DNA of 64,000 nt from Paractinoplanes deccanensis (GTDB lineage: Bacteria > Actinomycetota > Actinomycetes > Mycobacteriales > Micromonosporaceae): positions 50,409 through 114,408 of the forward strand of contig NZ_BOMI01000017.1 of assembly GCF_016862115.1 (NCBI RefSeq). The letters are read 5' to 3'. Shown here piece by piece: positions 8,476 through 17,384 of this stretch (positions are counted from its first letter, which is position 1; each line of letters begins with the position of its first letter). The notes beneath the pieces were generated by a model. The model made no database searches. It was not told the origin of the DNA and saw nothing but the letters and a program-made list of their open reading frames with translations. The position numbers and the translations under genes were made by a program.

Positions 8476-9189
8476 TCACCAGGCGTGTTCGTCCACTTCC
8501 AGCGCGATGTAGTCGATGTCGCCGGCGAAGTAGTCGCACCCGACGTCGACCTGATCGCAGTCGGTCTTGCCGCCGATCGCGATGGGCCACTCGTTGGCGA
8601 TCGCCCCGGTGCGGCCGTAGCGGCCGGCGACCGTGCGCCCGTCGATGGCGAGCGACACGCCCTCGTCGGTGCGCTCGCAGCGGATCGTGTGCCAGCTTCC
8701 GTCGTTGATCGCTCGCGGGGCCGTCACCAGCAGCGCCGTGGCGGAGCCGCGGAACCAGCACTGCACGCGCCCGTTCGGGATCTGGATCTTGTAGCTGCCG
8801 CCGCGGACGGTGGCCTGGCCCTTCTGGATGATGTTGCCGAAGTGCTCGCGGGTGCGCAGCCGCACCGTGATCGCGTAGTCGCGGGTGCCGGGGTCGAGCT
8901 CGCCGTCGTCCGGCACGAGCGCCAGGTGCCCGGGGCGGGTGGGCGGCGTGTCCGGCTCCAGGCGTTCGAAGCGGTAGCCGTAGCTGCTGTCGGTGCGCAT
9001 CCCGACGCCGATGTCGCGGCCGATCCGGCCGTTGAAGCCGTGCCCGCTGCCGTCGCGCATCGTCGACGAGCCGGCCCGTTCGTTCATGCCCCAGAACGCG
9101 ATCTCGTGTCCGGCCGAGGCTCGGGCCGGTGCCGGCACGAGAAGGGAGGCCACAGCCACGGAGACCATCCACAAACGCCGCTTTTTCAT
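8476..9189 (-). CDS. Secreted LamG (concanavalin A-like) domain protein
   Basis: 237 residues with a Sec signal peptide (MKKRRLWMVSVAVASLLV, cleavage probably after ARASA). The rest reads as one laminin-G/pentraxin-like jelly roll: IAFWGMNERAGSSTMRDGSGHGFNG at the start, RDYAITVRLRT, GSWHTIRCERTDEGVSLAIDG, and GDIDYIALEVDEHAW at the end. Such domains bind carbohydrates. Cysteines in TDCDQVDVGCDY could form a disulfide. GGGG lies ~7 bases before the ATG. No catalytic domain is attached, so a free carbohydrate-binding role is inferred. Confidence 0.8.
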   Translation of the reverse strand: MKKRRLWMVSVAVASLLVPAPARASAGHEIAFWGMNERAGSSTMRDGSGHGFNGRIGRDIGVGMRTDSSYGYRFERLEPDTPPTRPGHLALVPDDGELDPGTRDYAITVRLRTREHFGNIIQKGQATVRGGSYKIQIPNGRVQCWFRGSATALLVTAPRAINDGSWHTIRCERTDEGVSLAIDGRTVAGRYGRTGAIANEWPIAIGGKTDCDQVDVGCDYFAGDIDYIALEVDEHAW

Positions 9190-9312
9190 GGTTAATCCCC
9201 GTTAGCGCGCTATTTCCATTTTGACGGCTTGAGTGTACGCAGGAGCCGGCCCTCCCGTACGGCGAAGCCTCGGATCGAGTGGACTTCGTTGGGAAGAATG
9301 CGCCCGGATGAC

Positions 9313-9684
9313 ATGATGTCGGCGATGGGGCGCTTCGAGGCAAGAACCTCCGAGGAAGCCGGCGAGGCGCGAGTGATCCTCTCCGGCGACTGCGACCTTT
9401 CCGTGCAGGACGAGCTCGTCACCGTGCTGCTGGCCGCCGTCGACGGCCACGAGCGGGTCGTGGTCGACCTCGCCGCGGTCGGTTTCCTCGACTCCAGCGG
9501 CGTGCACAGCCTGGTCACCGCCCACCACACCGCCCGCGAGCGGGGTGGCCGGGTGATCGTCGCGGGGGCCACGGGCGCGGTCGCGACCGTCCTCGACATC
9601 ACCGGCGTCGCCACGCTCCTCGGCGAGGGCGCGGCCGTCGCGGCCGAGGAGCCGCCGGCCGCCGAGCGCGGGACGGGCGGATGA
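9313..9684 (+). CDS. STAS-domain anti-anti-sigma factor
   Basis: About 123 residues of a single STAS domain: EARVILSGDCDLSVQDEL, ERVVVDLAAVGFLDSSGVHSL, RVIVAGATGAVATVLDITGV. The serine in LDSSGVHSL is the position phosphorylated in SpoIIAA/RsbV-type antagonists. The start is ambiguous: ATGs in frame lie at 9298, 9313, 9316 and 9325; 9313 has a weak CCCGGA before it. It overlaps the anti-sigma ATPase gene by 4 bases, and a PP2C phosphatase gene follows in convergent orientation, which completes a partner-switching set. Confidence 0.88.
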   Translation: MMSAMGRFEARTSEEAGEARVILSGDCDLSVQDELVTVLLAAVDGHERVVVDLAAVGFLDSSGVHSLVTAHHTARERGGRVIVAGATGAVATVLDITGVATLLGEGAAVAAEEPPAAERGTGG

Positions 9685-10070
9685 ACGCCGAGCCCGCCAC
9701 CGCCCCGTACGAGGCCACCTATGCCGAACCCGGTGACCTTGCCCCGCTGCGCGACTTCGTCCGGTTGCACGCCACCGCGCTCGGCCTGCCGGGCTCCCGC
9801 GCCGACCTGCTCACGCTCGCCGTCAGCGAGCTCGCCACCAACACGCTCCAGCACACGGACAGCGGTGGCGTCGTGCGTCTCTGGGCCGAGGACGGCCACG
9901 TCGTCTGCGACGTGATCGACAGCGGTCCGATGCGGACGCTCGGCCGCGCGATGCCCGCCGCCGACGCGCCACGCGGCCGCGGCCTGGCGATCGTCGAGCG
10001 GATCTGCGACCAGGTGGGCGTCGAGGAGTCGCCCGAGGGCACCCGCGTACGGCTGGCCCTCGCCCTCTAG
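9681..10070 (+). CDS. HATPase anti-sigma factor / serine kinase (RsbW-like)
   Basis: 129 residues with the GHKL ATP-binding fold: the N-box LAVSELATNTLQH, the G1 box DVIDSG and the G2-like GRGLAIVERICDQVGVEE. Proteins of this size in actinobacteria bind a sigma factor and phosphorylate the STAS antagonist. ATGA coupling to the STAS gene shows co-translation. No sigma factor gene is nearby, so the target lies elsewhere. Confidence 0.88.
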   Translation: MNAEPATAPYEATYAEPGDLAPLRDFVRLHATALGLPGSRADLLTLAVSELATNTLQHTDSGGVVRLWAEDGHVVCDVIDSGPMRTLGRAMPAADAPRGRGLAIVERICDQVGVEESPEGTRVRLALAL

Positions 10071-10071
10071 A

Positions 10072-11568
10072 TCAGAGCACCCGCACCAGGACGGTGCAGG
10101 TGTCGTCGTCCGGGCTGGCCCGGTGCGCGGCCGTCACCGCGTGCAGCGGCACCTCCGGGCCGGACGACGCCTCGGCCAGTCCCTCCAGGACGCGGGGCAG
10201 GAGCGCCGGCGCGCCGCGCCGTTCCACCAGGCCGTCGGTGTAGAGCAACAGGAGGTCGCCGGCGGCCAGGACCGGCTTCGAGATCTCGTACGCGGCCGCG
10301 TCGTCCGCGCCGAGCAGCAGCCCCTCCGGCAGCTCGAGCGGCCGGGCCGCACCCGATCGGGCCAGCAGCGGCGCCGCGTGCCCGGCCCGTCCCCAGGCCA
10401 GCTCGCGGGTGGCCGGGTCGAAGACGCCGAGCACCGCCGTCCCGGTCAGCCGCAGCTGCCCGCAGAGCCGGTTGAGGTGCCGCAGCAGCAGCGCCGGGTC
10501 GTGCACGCCGATCGACAGCCAGGCGATCAGCGCGAACCGCAGATGGGCCATGCCGTTCGCCGCGGCCAGACCGTGCCCGGCCACGTCGCCGACGGCCAGC
10601 AGCACCCGCCCGTCGGCGAGCTCCTGCGCGCAGTACCAGTCGCCGCCCACCCGGACGGTGTTCTCCGCGGGCGTGTAGCGGACCAGCACCCGCAGGCCGG
10701 GCAGCGGGAACGGCTCCCGGGGAATCGGCTGGATCATGTGCTGGAGCTGGCCGGCGAGCCGGTGCTCGGCGAGCGCGGTCATCTCCCGGGTGCGCAGCTG
10801 GTCGCGGAGCCGGTCGATGGCGGTGCGCGAGCTCTCCCGCGCGGTCACGTCCTGCACCACCGCGTTGATCTTCAGTGGACGGCCGTCGGCGTCGGTGCTC
10901 ACGTCGGAGAGGATCCGCAGGTGCTTCACACCGCCGCCGACGGCGAAGCGGACGGTCACGTCGGCGGGGCTCCCGCTGTCCATGGTCTGCCAGGCCGTCT
11001 CGGCGATGCCGCGGTCGCCGGGGTCCATCGCGGCGGCCTGCTCGGCGCGCGACATCGGCCCGAGCGCCGGGTCGCGCTCGAAGATCCGGTACATCCCCGG
11101 TGACCAGTCGCTCGCCCCGGTGACCAGGTCGAGCTCGGTCCAGCCCAGGCTGCCGAGCAGCTCGGTGTTCGCCATCCGGCGGCGGTCCTCGTCGACGCGC
11201 TGCCACCAGACGAGCAGGCCGCCGAGCGCCGGCTGCACGGTGACGTCGAAGAGCGTGTGCGCCTCCACGCCGGCCTGCTTCTCGTCGTACCGGAAGTCCT
11301 TGAGCTCGCAGGGCTCGCCCGTGCGTACCGCCTCGAGGTAGATCTGCCAGAGGTCGCCCCCGACGATGCTCGGGTAGAGCTCGCTCAGCAGGCGGTCGAC
11401 CCGGCTGGTGCCGCGGCGGTAGATGTCCTTGCCGCGCCCGCTCGTCGCGGCCACCCGGAAGTCACGCACCGTGCCGTCGGCGGCGTGCACGGGCAGCAAC
11501 CAGGAGCAGCCCGCCGGGATGACGGACAGCATCTCACGGACGACCCGGGCCACCTCGTCGCCGGCCAT
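10072..11568 (-). CDS. PAS-domain PP2C phosphatase (SpoIIE/RsbU-like)
   Basis: 498 residues from the ATG at 11568. This start is picked because TACGCT lies 6 bases upstream; a longer open frame to 11775 has no start signal. The N-terminal half holds PAS/PAC-like sensing regions (e.g. LRILSDVSTDADGRPLKI, then VVQDVTARE). The C-terminal half is a SpoIIE phosphatase with the metal-binding motifs VGGDWYCAQ, LLAVGDVAGHGLAAA, LLYTDGLVE and DDDTCTVLV. It should dephosphorylate a STAS antagonist, most likely the adjacent one; its stop lies 1 base from the stop of the HATPase gene. Confidence 0.88.
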   Translation of the reverse strand: MAGDEVARVVREMLSVIPAGCSWLLPVHAADGTVRDFRVAATSGRGKDIYRRGTSRVDRLLSELYPSIVGGDLWQIYLEAVRTGEPCELKDFRYDEKQAGVEAHTLFDVTVQPALGGLLVWWQRVDEDRRRMANTELLGSLGWTELDLVTGASDWSPGMYRIFERDPALGPMSRAEQAAAMDPGDRGIAETAWQTMDSGSPADVTVRFAVGGGVKHLRILSDVSTDADGRPLKINAVVQDVTARESSRTAIDRLRDQLRTREMTALAEHRLAGQLQHMIQPIPREPFPLPGLRVLVRYTPAENTVRVGGDWYCAQELADGRVLLAVGDVAGHGLAAANGMAHLRFALIAWLSIGVHDPALLLRHLNRLCGQLRLTGTAVLGVFDPATRELAWGRAGHAAPLLARSGAARPLELPEGLLLGADDAAAYEISKPVLAAGDLLLLYTDGLVERRGAPALLPRVLEGLAEASSGPEVPLHAVTAAHRASPDDDTCTVLVRVL

Positions 11569-11574
11569 GCGCAC

Positions 11575-11580
11575 AGCGTA
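11575..11580 (-). promoter_or_regulatory. -10 box of a leaderless promoter (SpoIIE phosphatase)
   Basis: TACGCT on the minus strand, 6 bases before the ATG at 11568, with no Shine-Dalgarno sequence. Confidence 0.5.
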
Positions 11581-11731
11581 GTGGGCGCCATCGCACGCCC
11601 GGTGCGGCCGGTGCATCACCGAGTGACAACACCTCGCTAAGTCGCTGTTCAGCTTGGTAGCATCCCGCGGATCACGCCAGCGCCGTGCGAGTGGTCCTAC
11701 CCCGCGACTCGCAGGTTCGGAGGTCTTTCCC

Positions 11732-12550
11732 GTGTCCGACAACCGTATGAAGGATCGTGTCAAAGTGCTGCTCAATGGGACGTCAACGGAGAGCCAGACC
11801 TCGGAGCACGCCCTCGTCGCGCCGACGCAGCAGGCCGGCTCGGCCCAGTCCGGCCCGGCACAGTCCGCACAGGGCGCCCAGCCCGGCCAGCCCGGTCAGC
11901 ACCCCAACCAGGCGCTCCAGGTCCTGACCCTCGCGCAGCGCACCGCCGAGGAGCACGTCGCCCGGGCCCACCACCAGGCCGACAAGATCCGTACGGACGC
12001 GCTGGCCGCCGCCGAGCAGATCGCCCGCGACGCCCAGGTGCACGCCCACAACGTGCGCCGCGAGGCCGAGAAGATCCTCTCCGACGCCCGCGCCGCCGCC
12101 GAGCAGATCGCCCGCGACTCGCACGCCCGCACCGAGGAGGCGCGCCGCAACGCGGAGAAGATCGTCACCGACGCCCGCACGCAGGCCGAGCAGATCGCCC
12201 AGGACGCCCAGGCCAACGCCGACCACCTCAACCAGCAGGCCCGCCAGCGCTACGACGACGTGGTGGGCAGCCTCGGCAGCAAGCGCGAGGCGCTCCAGCA
12301 GCAGATCGAGGCGCTCGAGTCGTTCGACCGCGAATACCGGTCCCGCCTCACCACGTTCATGCAGGGCCAGCTGCGCGCCCTCTGGGTCGACCAGCCCCAG
12401 GTCACCGGCGACCTGCCCGAGGCCGGCCCGGTGGCCGAGCCCGGTCCTCGCCACGGCGCTCCCGACGACCGCGACGACGCGGTGCCCGCCCAGCGCCACA
12501 GCGAAGAGGACGAGGTGGACGAAGAGGACGAAGCGGTCGCCGAGCGCTGA
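11732..12550 (+). CDS. Coiled-coil protein with repeated heptad region (DivIVA-like)
   Basis: 272 residues from a GTG with GGAGG 8 bases upstream. After a Gln/Ala/Pro-rich N-terminus, residues ~70-175 form a long helix of near-repeats of about 25-30 residues (AAEQIARDAQVHAHNVRREAEKI..., then ...RAAAEQIARDSHARTEEARRNA, ...RTQAEQIAQDAQANADHLNQ). The C-terminus is very acidic. Such helices resemble DivIVA/Wag31 or F0 subunit b stators, which assemble on membranes or scaffold cell-pole complexes. No membrane segment is visible. Function not established. Confidence 0.75.
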   Translation: MSDNRMKDRVKVLLNGTSTESQTSEHALVAPTQQAGSAQSGPAQSAQGAQPGQPGQHPNQALQVLTLAQRTAEEHVARAHHQADKIRTDALAAAEQIARDAQVHAHNVRREAEKILSDARAAAEQIARDSHARTEEARRNAEKIVTDARTQAEQIAQDAQANADHLNQQARQRYDDVVGSLGSKREALQQQIEALESFDREYRSRLTTFMQGQLRALWVDQPQVTGDLPEAGPVAEPGPRHGAPDDRDDAVPAQRHSEEDEVDEEDEAVAER

Positions 12551-12617
12551 GGTCTGACCGTTAGGTCTGACCGTTCGGGGTGCGCCCGCGCCGGTCCACG
12601 GGGTTACCGTGACCGAT

Positions 12618-14519
12618 ATGGACGAGCCGGAGAGGTTCGCCGGGCGCCGCGACGACCTGCGAACCCTGCTGGAGGCCCTGCGCCGGCCCGAGCATGCCGG
12701 CGTGGTCCTGCACGGCCTGAGCGGCTCCGGCCGGGGCAGCCTCGCCACCGAGCTGGTGCGCCGGCTGGGCGCCGAGGCCGGGCTCGTGGTGCGGGTCAGC
12801 GGCGCCGACACCGGCGAGCAGGTCCTCGACACGTTCGGCCGGCTCCTCGGCGCCGAGCCGTCCTGGCCGGACCGGGCCGCCGACGACCGCCGCCGGCGGC
12901 TCGCGGCCTACCTGCGCACCCCCGACGAGTTCTGGCGTGACCGGCTCGCCACCGCCTTCGCCGTGCTCGGCGAGCGGCCGGTCACCCTGGTCGTCGACGA
13001 CTTCGCGACCGATCACCGGGGCGAGCCCGCCGATCGGGGACTGGCGGCGTTCCTCGCCCGCTGGATCCGTGAGCCCGGCTCGCATCGGGTGCTGATCACC
13101 AGCCGCCGCCCGTTCACCCTCCCGGACGGCCTGCACGAGCGGCTCACCGAGCACCACGTCGGGCCGCTGACCGAGGCCGAGGCCCGGATGCTGGGCTCGC
13201 GGCTGCCGGCTCTCGGCGCGCTCACCGCGGCCGAGCACCGAAGGGCCTGGCTCGGGACCGGCGGCCATCCCCGCACTCTGGAGCATCTGGACGCGCTGCT
13301 GCGCCGCAGCACCGCCGGGTTCGCCGCGGTGGCCGAGCGTCTCGACCGGGTGCTCGCGGCCGAGGGGACGCCCGATCCCGGCCGCTGGGCCGAGGAGCTG
13401 CGATCCGCGAGCGCCGGCGACCGCCGGGCGGGCCTGGCGCTGGCCGAGGCGATCGCGACCACAGTGAACGAAGCGGTGCTCGACGACCTGCTCGCGCTGC
13501 TCGACGACGACACCCGGCGGCTGCTCGTGGGCGCGGCCGTCTATCGCCGGCCGGCCGACGAGCCCGCGCTGATCCGGCACGCCGCGGTGCCCGGCGCGCC
13601 GCCCGACCTGTCGGCCGGGCTCGACCTGCTCACCGGGCTGGGCCTGGTCGCCGAGGTGCCGGCGCCGGCCGGGCCGGGGGTGGGCGAGGACGACGTACGC
13701 CATCTCGTGCACCGCTGGACCGCCGAGGCGATCGCCCGGCTCTGTCCCGAGGAGACGACCCGCGAGCACCGGCGGGCGGCGGAGTACTACCGTCACCGCG
13801 TACGACCGAGGGACAGCGACCCGGTCGCCGACCTGGGCGACCTGATCGAGGCCCGGCAGCACCTCTTCCTCGCCGGGCGGGTGGACGAGGCGATCCGGCT
13901 CAGCTTCCTGGTGCGCGAGCGCCTCGACATGTGGTCGGCGTGGGACTGGGCGCGCGCGGTCTGCGAGGAGACGCTCGGCTGGGTCGCGCCGGACAGCCGC
14001 GACGCCGGCAGCCTCCTGCACTACCTGGGCCTGCTCGCGCACCGGCGGGGCGAGACGGCCGAGGCCGAACGGCTGCTCGGCCGCGCCGTGTCGGTCAGCG
14101 AAGCGGCCGGCGACCGTGCCCAGCTGGCGTCGATCTGCCACAAGCTGGCCCGCCTCGCCGAGGACCGGGGCGACCACGCCACCGCCGAGCGCCGCCTGCG
14201 GCAGGCCCTGCTGGTCGACGCCGAGACCGGCAACCGGGCCGGCCTGGCCGCGGGCCAGCACCGGCTGGGCCTGCTCTGCGCGCTCGGCGGCCGGCTGAGC
14301 GAGGCGGTCGCCCTGCACTGCCAGGCGCTCGCCATCGAGATCGCGCTGGGCCTGCCCGACGCCCGCGTCGAGGTCGCCGACCTGGCCCGGCTGCGCGCCG
14401 CCCTGGGCGAGCGGGAGTTCCACCGCGCCGTCACCGCCGTCCTGCCCGAGGAGTCGGTCGGTGGCCTGGCCCGCCTCCTCGACGACTTCGCCACCGCCGC
14501 CGAGAACCGCCAGAACTGA
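12618..14519 (+). CDS. NB-ARC-like/TPR protein with a degenerate Walker A
   Basis: About 633 residues. It begins FAGRRDDLRTLLEALRRPEH, like other STAND ATPases, then has a P-loop GLSGSGRGSLA in which the usual GK[ST] lysine is replaced by arginine, a Walker B VTLVVDDF, and LITSRRPFTL. The C-terminal 250 residues are TPR-like helices (RGETAEAERLLGRAVSVSEAAGD). There is no HTH or effector domain. The ATG at 12618 is preceded by TACCGT and 7 bases (leaderless type); a GTG at 12609 is the alternative. A 12-bp direct repeat GGTCTGACCGTT occurs at 12551 and 12564. Role unknown, probably protein-protein signalling. Confidence 0.75.
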   Translation: MDEPERFAGRRDDLRTLLEALRRPEHAGVVLHGLSGSGRGSLATELVRRLGAEAGLVVRVSGADTGEQVLDTFGRLLGAEPSWPDRAADDRRRRLAAYLRTPDEFWRDRLATAFAVLGERPVTLVVDDFATDHRGEPADRGLAAFLARWIREPGSHRVLITSRRPFTLPDGLHERLTEHHVGPLTEAEARMLGSRLPALGALTAAEHRRAWLGTGGHPRTLEHLDALLRRSTAGFAAVAERLDRVLAAEGTPDPGRWAEELRSASAGDRRAGLALAEAIATTVNEAVLDDLLALLDDDTRRLLVGAAVYRRPADEPALIRHAAVPGAPPDLSAGLDLLTGLGLVAEVPAPAGPGVGEDDVRHLVHRWTAEAIARLCPEETTREHRRAAEYYRHRVRPRDSDPVADLGDLIEARQHLFLAGRVDEAIRLSFLVRERLDMWSAWDWARAVCEETLGWVAPDSRDAGSLLHYLGLLAHRRGETAEAERLLGRAVSVSEAAGDRAQLASICHKLARLAEDRGDHATAERRLRQALLVDAETGNRAGLAAGQHRLGLLCALGGRLSEAVALHCQALAIEIALGLPDARVEVADLARLRAALGEREFHRAVTAVLPEESVGGLARLLDDFATAAENRQN

Positions 14520-14537
14520 GTCGCCGGCCGCGGCGGA

Positions 14538-16499
14538 TCAGCGCTCCAGGGACTTCTGCACGGCGGTGAGCAGCTGGGCCTTGCTGAAGGGCTTCTCGAC
14601 CAGGGTGACGTCGGGGTCGAGGGTGCCCTGCGAGGCGAGGACCGGGCGGGCGTAGCCGGACATGAAGAGGACGGCGCTGTCCGGCCGGATCTCGGCGAAG
14701 CGCTCGGCCAGGTCCTTGCCGAGCATGTGCGGCATCACCACGTCGGTGAGCAGCAGGTCGATCGGGCCCTCGTGGGCCTCGGCCAGGGCGAGGGCGGACG
14801 GGCCGTCGGGCGCGATCAGCACCTGGTGGCCGACGCCGGTGAGGATGCGCAGCAGCACGTCGCGCAGGGCGGGCTCGTCCTCGACGGCCAGGATCGTGCC
14901 GTGGCGGTGGACGTCGTCCGGGGACTCGGCCGGGGCCTCGGTGTCGACGGGTGCGGCGTCGGTGGTGGGCAGCAGGATCGTGAACGTGGTGCCCATGCCG
15001 GGCTCGGAATAGACGTTGAGGTCGCCGCCCGCCGCGGTGACGATGCCGTAGACGGTGGCGAGGCCCAAGCCGGTGCCCTGGCCGGCGGGCTTGGTGGTGT
15101 AGAAGGGCTCGAAGGCGCGCTCGATCACCTCGGGCGGCATGCCGGTGCCGGTGTCGCTGACCCGCATCCGCACGTAGCGGCCGGGGTTGAGGTGCGGGCG
15201 TCCGGCCGCGTAGTTCTCGTCGACGTCCTGGAGCTCGGTCTCGATCGTCAGCGCGCCGCCGCGGGGCATGGCGTCGCGGGCGTTGACGGCGAGGTTCACC
15301 AGCACCTGGTCGATCTGGCCGGGGTCGGCCGTCACCGACGGGATGTTGCCGGCCAGGCGTACGTCCAGGGTGATGTGCTCGCCGATCGAGCGCCGCAGCA
15401 TCTGCTCGATGTCGGTGACCACGTCGTTGAGGTTGAGCGGGCGCGGGCGTATCACCTCGCGGCGGGCGAAGGCGAGCAGCTGGTGGGTCAGGTCGGCGCC
15501 GCGCTGGGCCGCCTTGCTGATCTGCTCGGCGTCCCCGGCGATCTCGGTAAGGCCGGCGTCGGCCGCCGCCTCGGCGATGAAGGTGGCGTAGTTGGCGATC
15601 ACCGCGATGAGGTTGTTGAAGTCGTGCGCCACCCCGCCGGCGAGCTGGCCCAGGCCCTCGAGCCGCTGGGTGCGCTGCAGCTGCGCCTCCACCCGGGCGC
15701 GGTCGGCCTCGGCCTGGAGCTGGCGGAACCGGTCGTCGGCGCGGATCCGCTCGGTGATGTCGCGGATGACGGCGCAGCGCACGCGTCCCTGCTCGGTGGG
15801 GAGCACGCTCATCGACACCTCGACCGGCACGGTGCTGCCGTCGAGGCGGTGGGCCAGGGTCGGCGTGGGCGGCGCGCCGGGCGCGAGCAGCTCGGCGGGG
15901 GACTCCTCGCCGTTCAGCGTGGGCGCCGGGTCGTCCGGCAGCGTGGGCGAGAGCAGCGCGTCGACCTTGCGCCCGATGAGCCCGTTGCGGGTGAGGCCGA
16001 AGAGCAGCTCGGCCTGGGTGTTGGAGAGCATGACCCGGCCGTCGTCGCCGACGCCCACGAACGCGTCGGGTGCCGCTTCCAGCAGTGCCTGGAGGTTCGC
16101 CTCGATCCGTTCCCGGGCGCTGGTGGCCCGGGCCATCACGGTGAAGCCCAGCAGTTCGCCGTCGTCACTGGCGAGCGGCGACATCGAGAGGGTGACGGCG
16201 ATCCACCGGCCGTCGCGGTGCCGCCGCCGGGTGCGCAGCCGTTCCAGGCGGCCGCCGGCGCCCAGGAGGCTGAACATCTCGCGCTGGTCGGCGTGCCGGT
16301 CGGGCGCCACGAGCACGTCGAGACTGCGGCCGACGATCTCCTCGGGCGGGTAGCCGAGCAGCGCCTCGGCGGCCGGGTTCCACGTCAGGATGGTGAAGTC
16401 GCGGCCGACCGTGTAGATCGCGTCGTGGGCCGAGCGCACGATGCACCGGAGCAGGTCCCCCTGCTCGGACAACCCGGAAATAGCACGCGATCCGCCCAT
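14538..16499 (-). CDS. Hybrid sensor histidine kinase (PAS-PAS-HisKA-HATPase-REC)
   Basis: 653 residues, no membrane segment, so cytoplasmic. PAS domains lie at ~15-130 (HDAIYTVGRDFTILTWNPAAE) and ~135-250 (VGVGDDGRVMLSNTQAELLF), a short coiled coil, HisKA with H292 (GGVAHDFNNL), an HATPase (NLAVNARDAM, DTGTGM, GTGLGLATVYGIV), and a C-terminal receiver with D586 (LLLTDVVMP) and K636 (VEKPF). The HDFNNL-type kinase plus receiver suggests a phosphorelay; the Hpt protein at 20635-21012 is the obvious candidate partner. It is divergent from the methyltransferase gene with 39 bases between starts. Confidence 0.92.
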   Translation of the reverse strand: MGGSRAISGLSEQGDLLRCIVRSAHDAIYTVGRDFTILTWNPAAEALLGYPPEEIVGRSLDVLVAPDRHADQREMFSLLGAGGRLERLRTRRRHRDGRWIAVTLSMSPLASDDGELLGFTVMARATSARERIEANLQALLEAAPDAFVGVGDDGRVMLSNTQAELLFGLTRNGLIGRKVDALLSPTLPDDPAPTLNGEESPAELLAPGAPPTPTLAHRLDGSTVPVEVSMSVLPTEQGRVRCAVIRDITERIRADDRFRQLQAEADRARVEAQLQRTQRLEGLGQLAGGVAHDFNNLIAVIANYATFIAEAAADAGLTEIAGDAEQISKAAQRGADLTHQLLAFARREVIRPRPLNLNDVVTDIEQMLRRSIGEHITLDVRLAGNIPSVTADPGQIDQVLVNLAVNARDAMPRGGALTIETELQDVDENYAAGRPHLNPGRYVRMRVSDTGTGMPPEVIERAFEPFYTTKPAGQGTGLGLATVYGIVTAAGGDLNVYSEPGMGTTFTILLPTTDAAPVDTEAPAESPDDVHRHGTILAVEDEPALRDVLLRILTGVGHQVLIAPDGPSALALAEAHEGPIDLLLTDVVMPHMLGKDLAERFAEIRPDSAVLFMSGYARPVLASQGTLDPDVTLVEKPFSKAQLLTAVQKSLER

Positions 16500-16526
16500 A
16501 TGACATCCACGTTAACGATCCGGGCC

Positions 16527-16532
16527 TACGCT
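16527..16532 (+). promoter_or_regulatory. -10 box of a leaderless promoter (DUF574 methyltransferase)
   Basis: TACGCT 6 bases before the ATG at 16539. The ATG at 16500 in the same frame would place this box inside the gene. Confidence 0.5.
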
Positions 16533-16538
16533 CGCATC

Positions 16539-17384
16539 ATGATCGGTGAGGCCGAGGCGCAGGCCGTGCCGGAAGTGGACATGCAGCGGCCCAGCGTGGC
16601 TCGCATGTACAACTACTTCCTCGGCGGCGCGCACAACTTCGCCGCCGATCGGGAGGCCGCGGCCGCGGCGCTGACCGCCATGCCCGAGCTGCCGGCGATC
16701 GTCCGGCTCAACCGGCGGGTGCTGCGCCGGGCGATCACCCTGGCCCACGAGGCCGGCGTACGCCAGTTTCTCGACCTCGGCTGCGGGATCCCGTCCCCGG
16801 GCGACACGCGCGAGGTGGTCCGTGAGCTCGATCCGCGGGCGCCGGTCGTGGGCGTCGACTTCGAGGCGTCCGCCTTCCTGCACGGGCGCTGCGCGACGGC
16901 CGGCGACCCGTACGCGGAGGTGCTGCTCGCCGATCTCACCGACTCGGACGCCGTGCTCGGCGCGCCGGCGGTCCGCGACCTGATCGACTTCGACCGGCCG
17001 GTCTGCCTGCTGCTGATCGCGGTGGCCCACTTCATCCCCGACACCGAGCGCCTTGGCAGCGCGCTGGAGGACTACCGTCGCGCGGTGCCGCCGGGCAGCG
17101 TGCTGGCGCTGACGCACGGGTGCCGCAAGGGCGCCTCCGACCGGATCGAGCGGGTCCGGCGGATCTACAACAACACGACGGCGCCCATGGTCATGCGCGA
17201 CGAGCACGACGTCCGCACCTTCTTCGGCGACTGGCCGCTGCTGGGGCCGGGCGTCGCCGGTGCCGGCGAGTGGATGGCCGAGGAGGGGCTGGACGAGGTC
17301 GCCCGGCGGGCCTTCGTCGTCGGCATGTCCCGAAAATCGGGACATGAAGGACTTATTGGGCGCATGCTTGGTGAATGGCCGTAG
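16539..17384 (+). CDS. SAM-dependent methyltransferase, DUF574 family
   Basis: 281 residues matching the actinobacterial DUF574/Methyltransf_19 group: the family hallmark RPSVARMYNYFLGGAHNFAAD near the N-terminus, the SAM-binding FLDLGCGIPSPGDT, VVGVDFEA, and RPVCLLLIAVAHFI. Members are abundant in spore-forming actinomycetes; their substrates are mostly unknown. The 3' end overlaps the response regulator gene by 10 bases, so it is the first gene of a two-component operon, which is unusual and suggests a signalling-linked role. Confidence 0.85.
   Translation: MIGEAEAQAVPEVDMQRPSVARMYNYFLGGAHNFAADREAAAAALTAMPELPAIVRLNRRVLRRAITLAHEAGVRQFLDLGCGIPSPGDTREVVRELDPRAPVVGVDFEASAFLHGRCATAGDPYAEVLLADLTDSDAVLGAPAVRDLIDFDRPVCLLLIAVAHFIPDTERLGSALEDYRRAVPPGSVLALTHGCRKGASDRIERVRRIYNNTTAPMVMRDEHDVRTFFGDWPLLGPGVAGAGEWMAEEGLDEVARRAFVVGMSRKSGHEGLIGRMLGEWP

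Noticed and set aside
9229..9312. Longer N-terminus of the STAS gene
   Set aside because: The extra residues are Arg/Pro-rich and outside the STAS fold, and there is no start signal.
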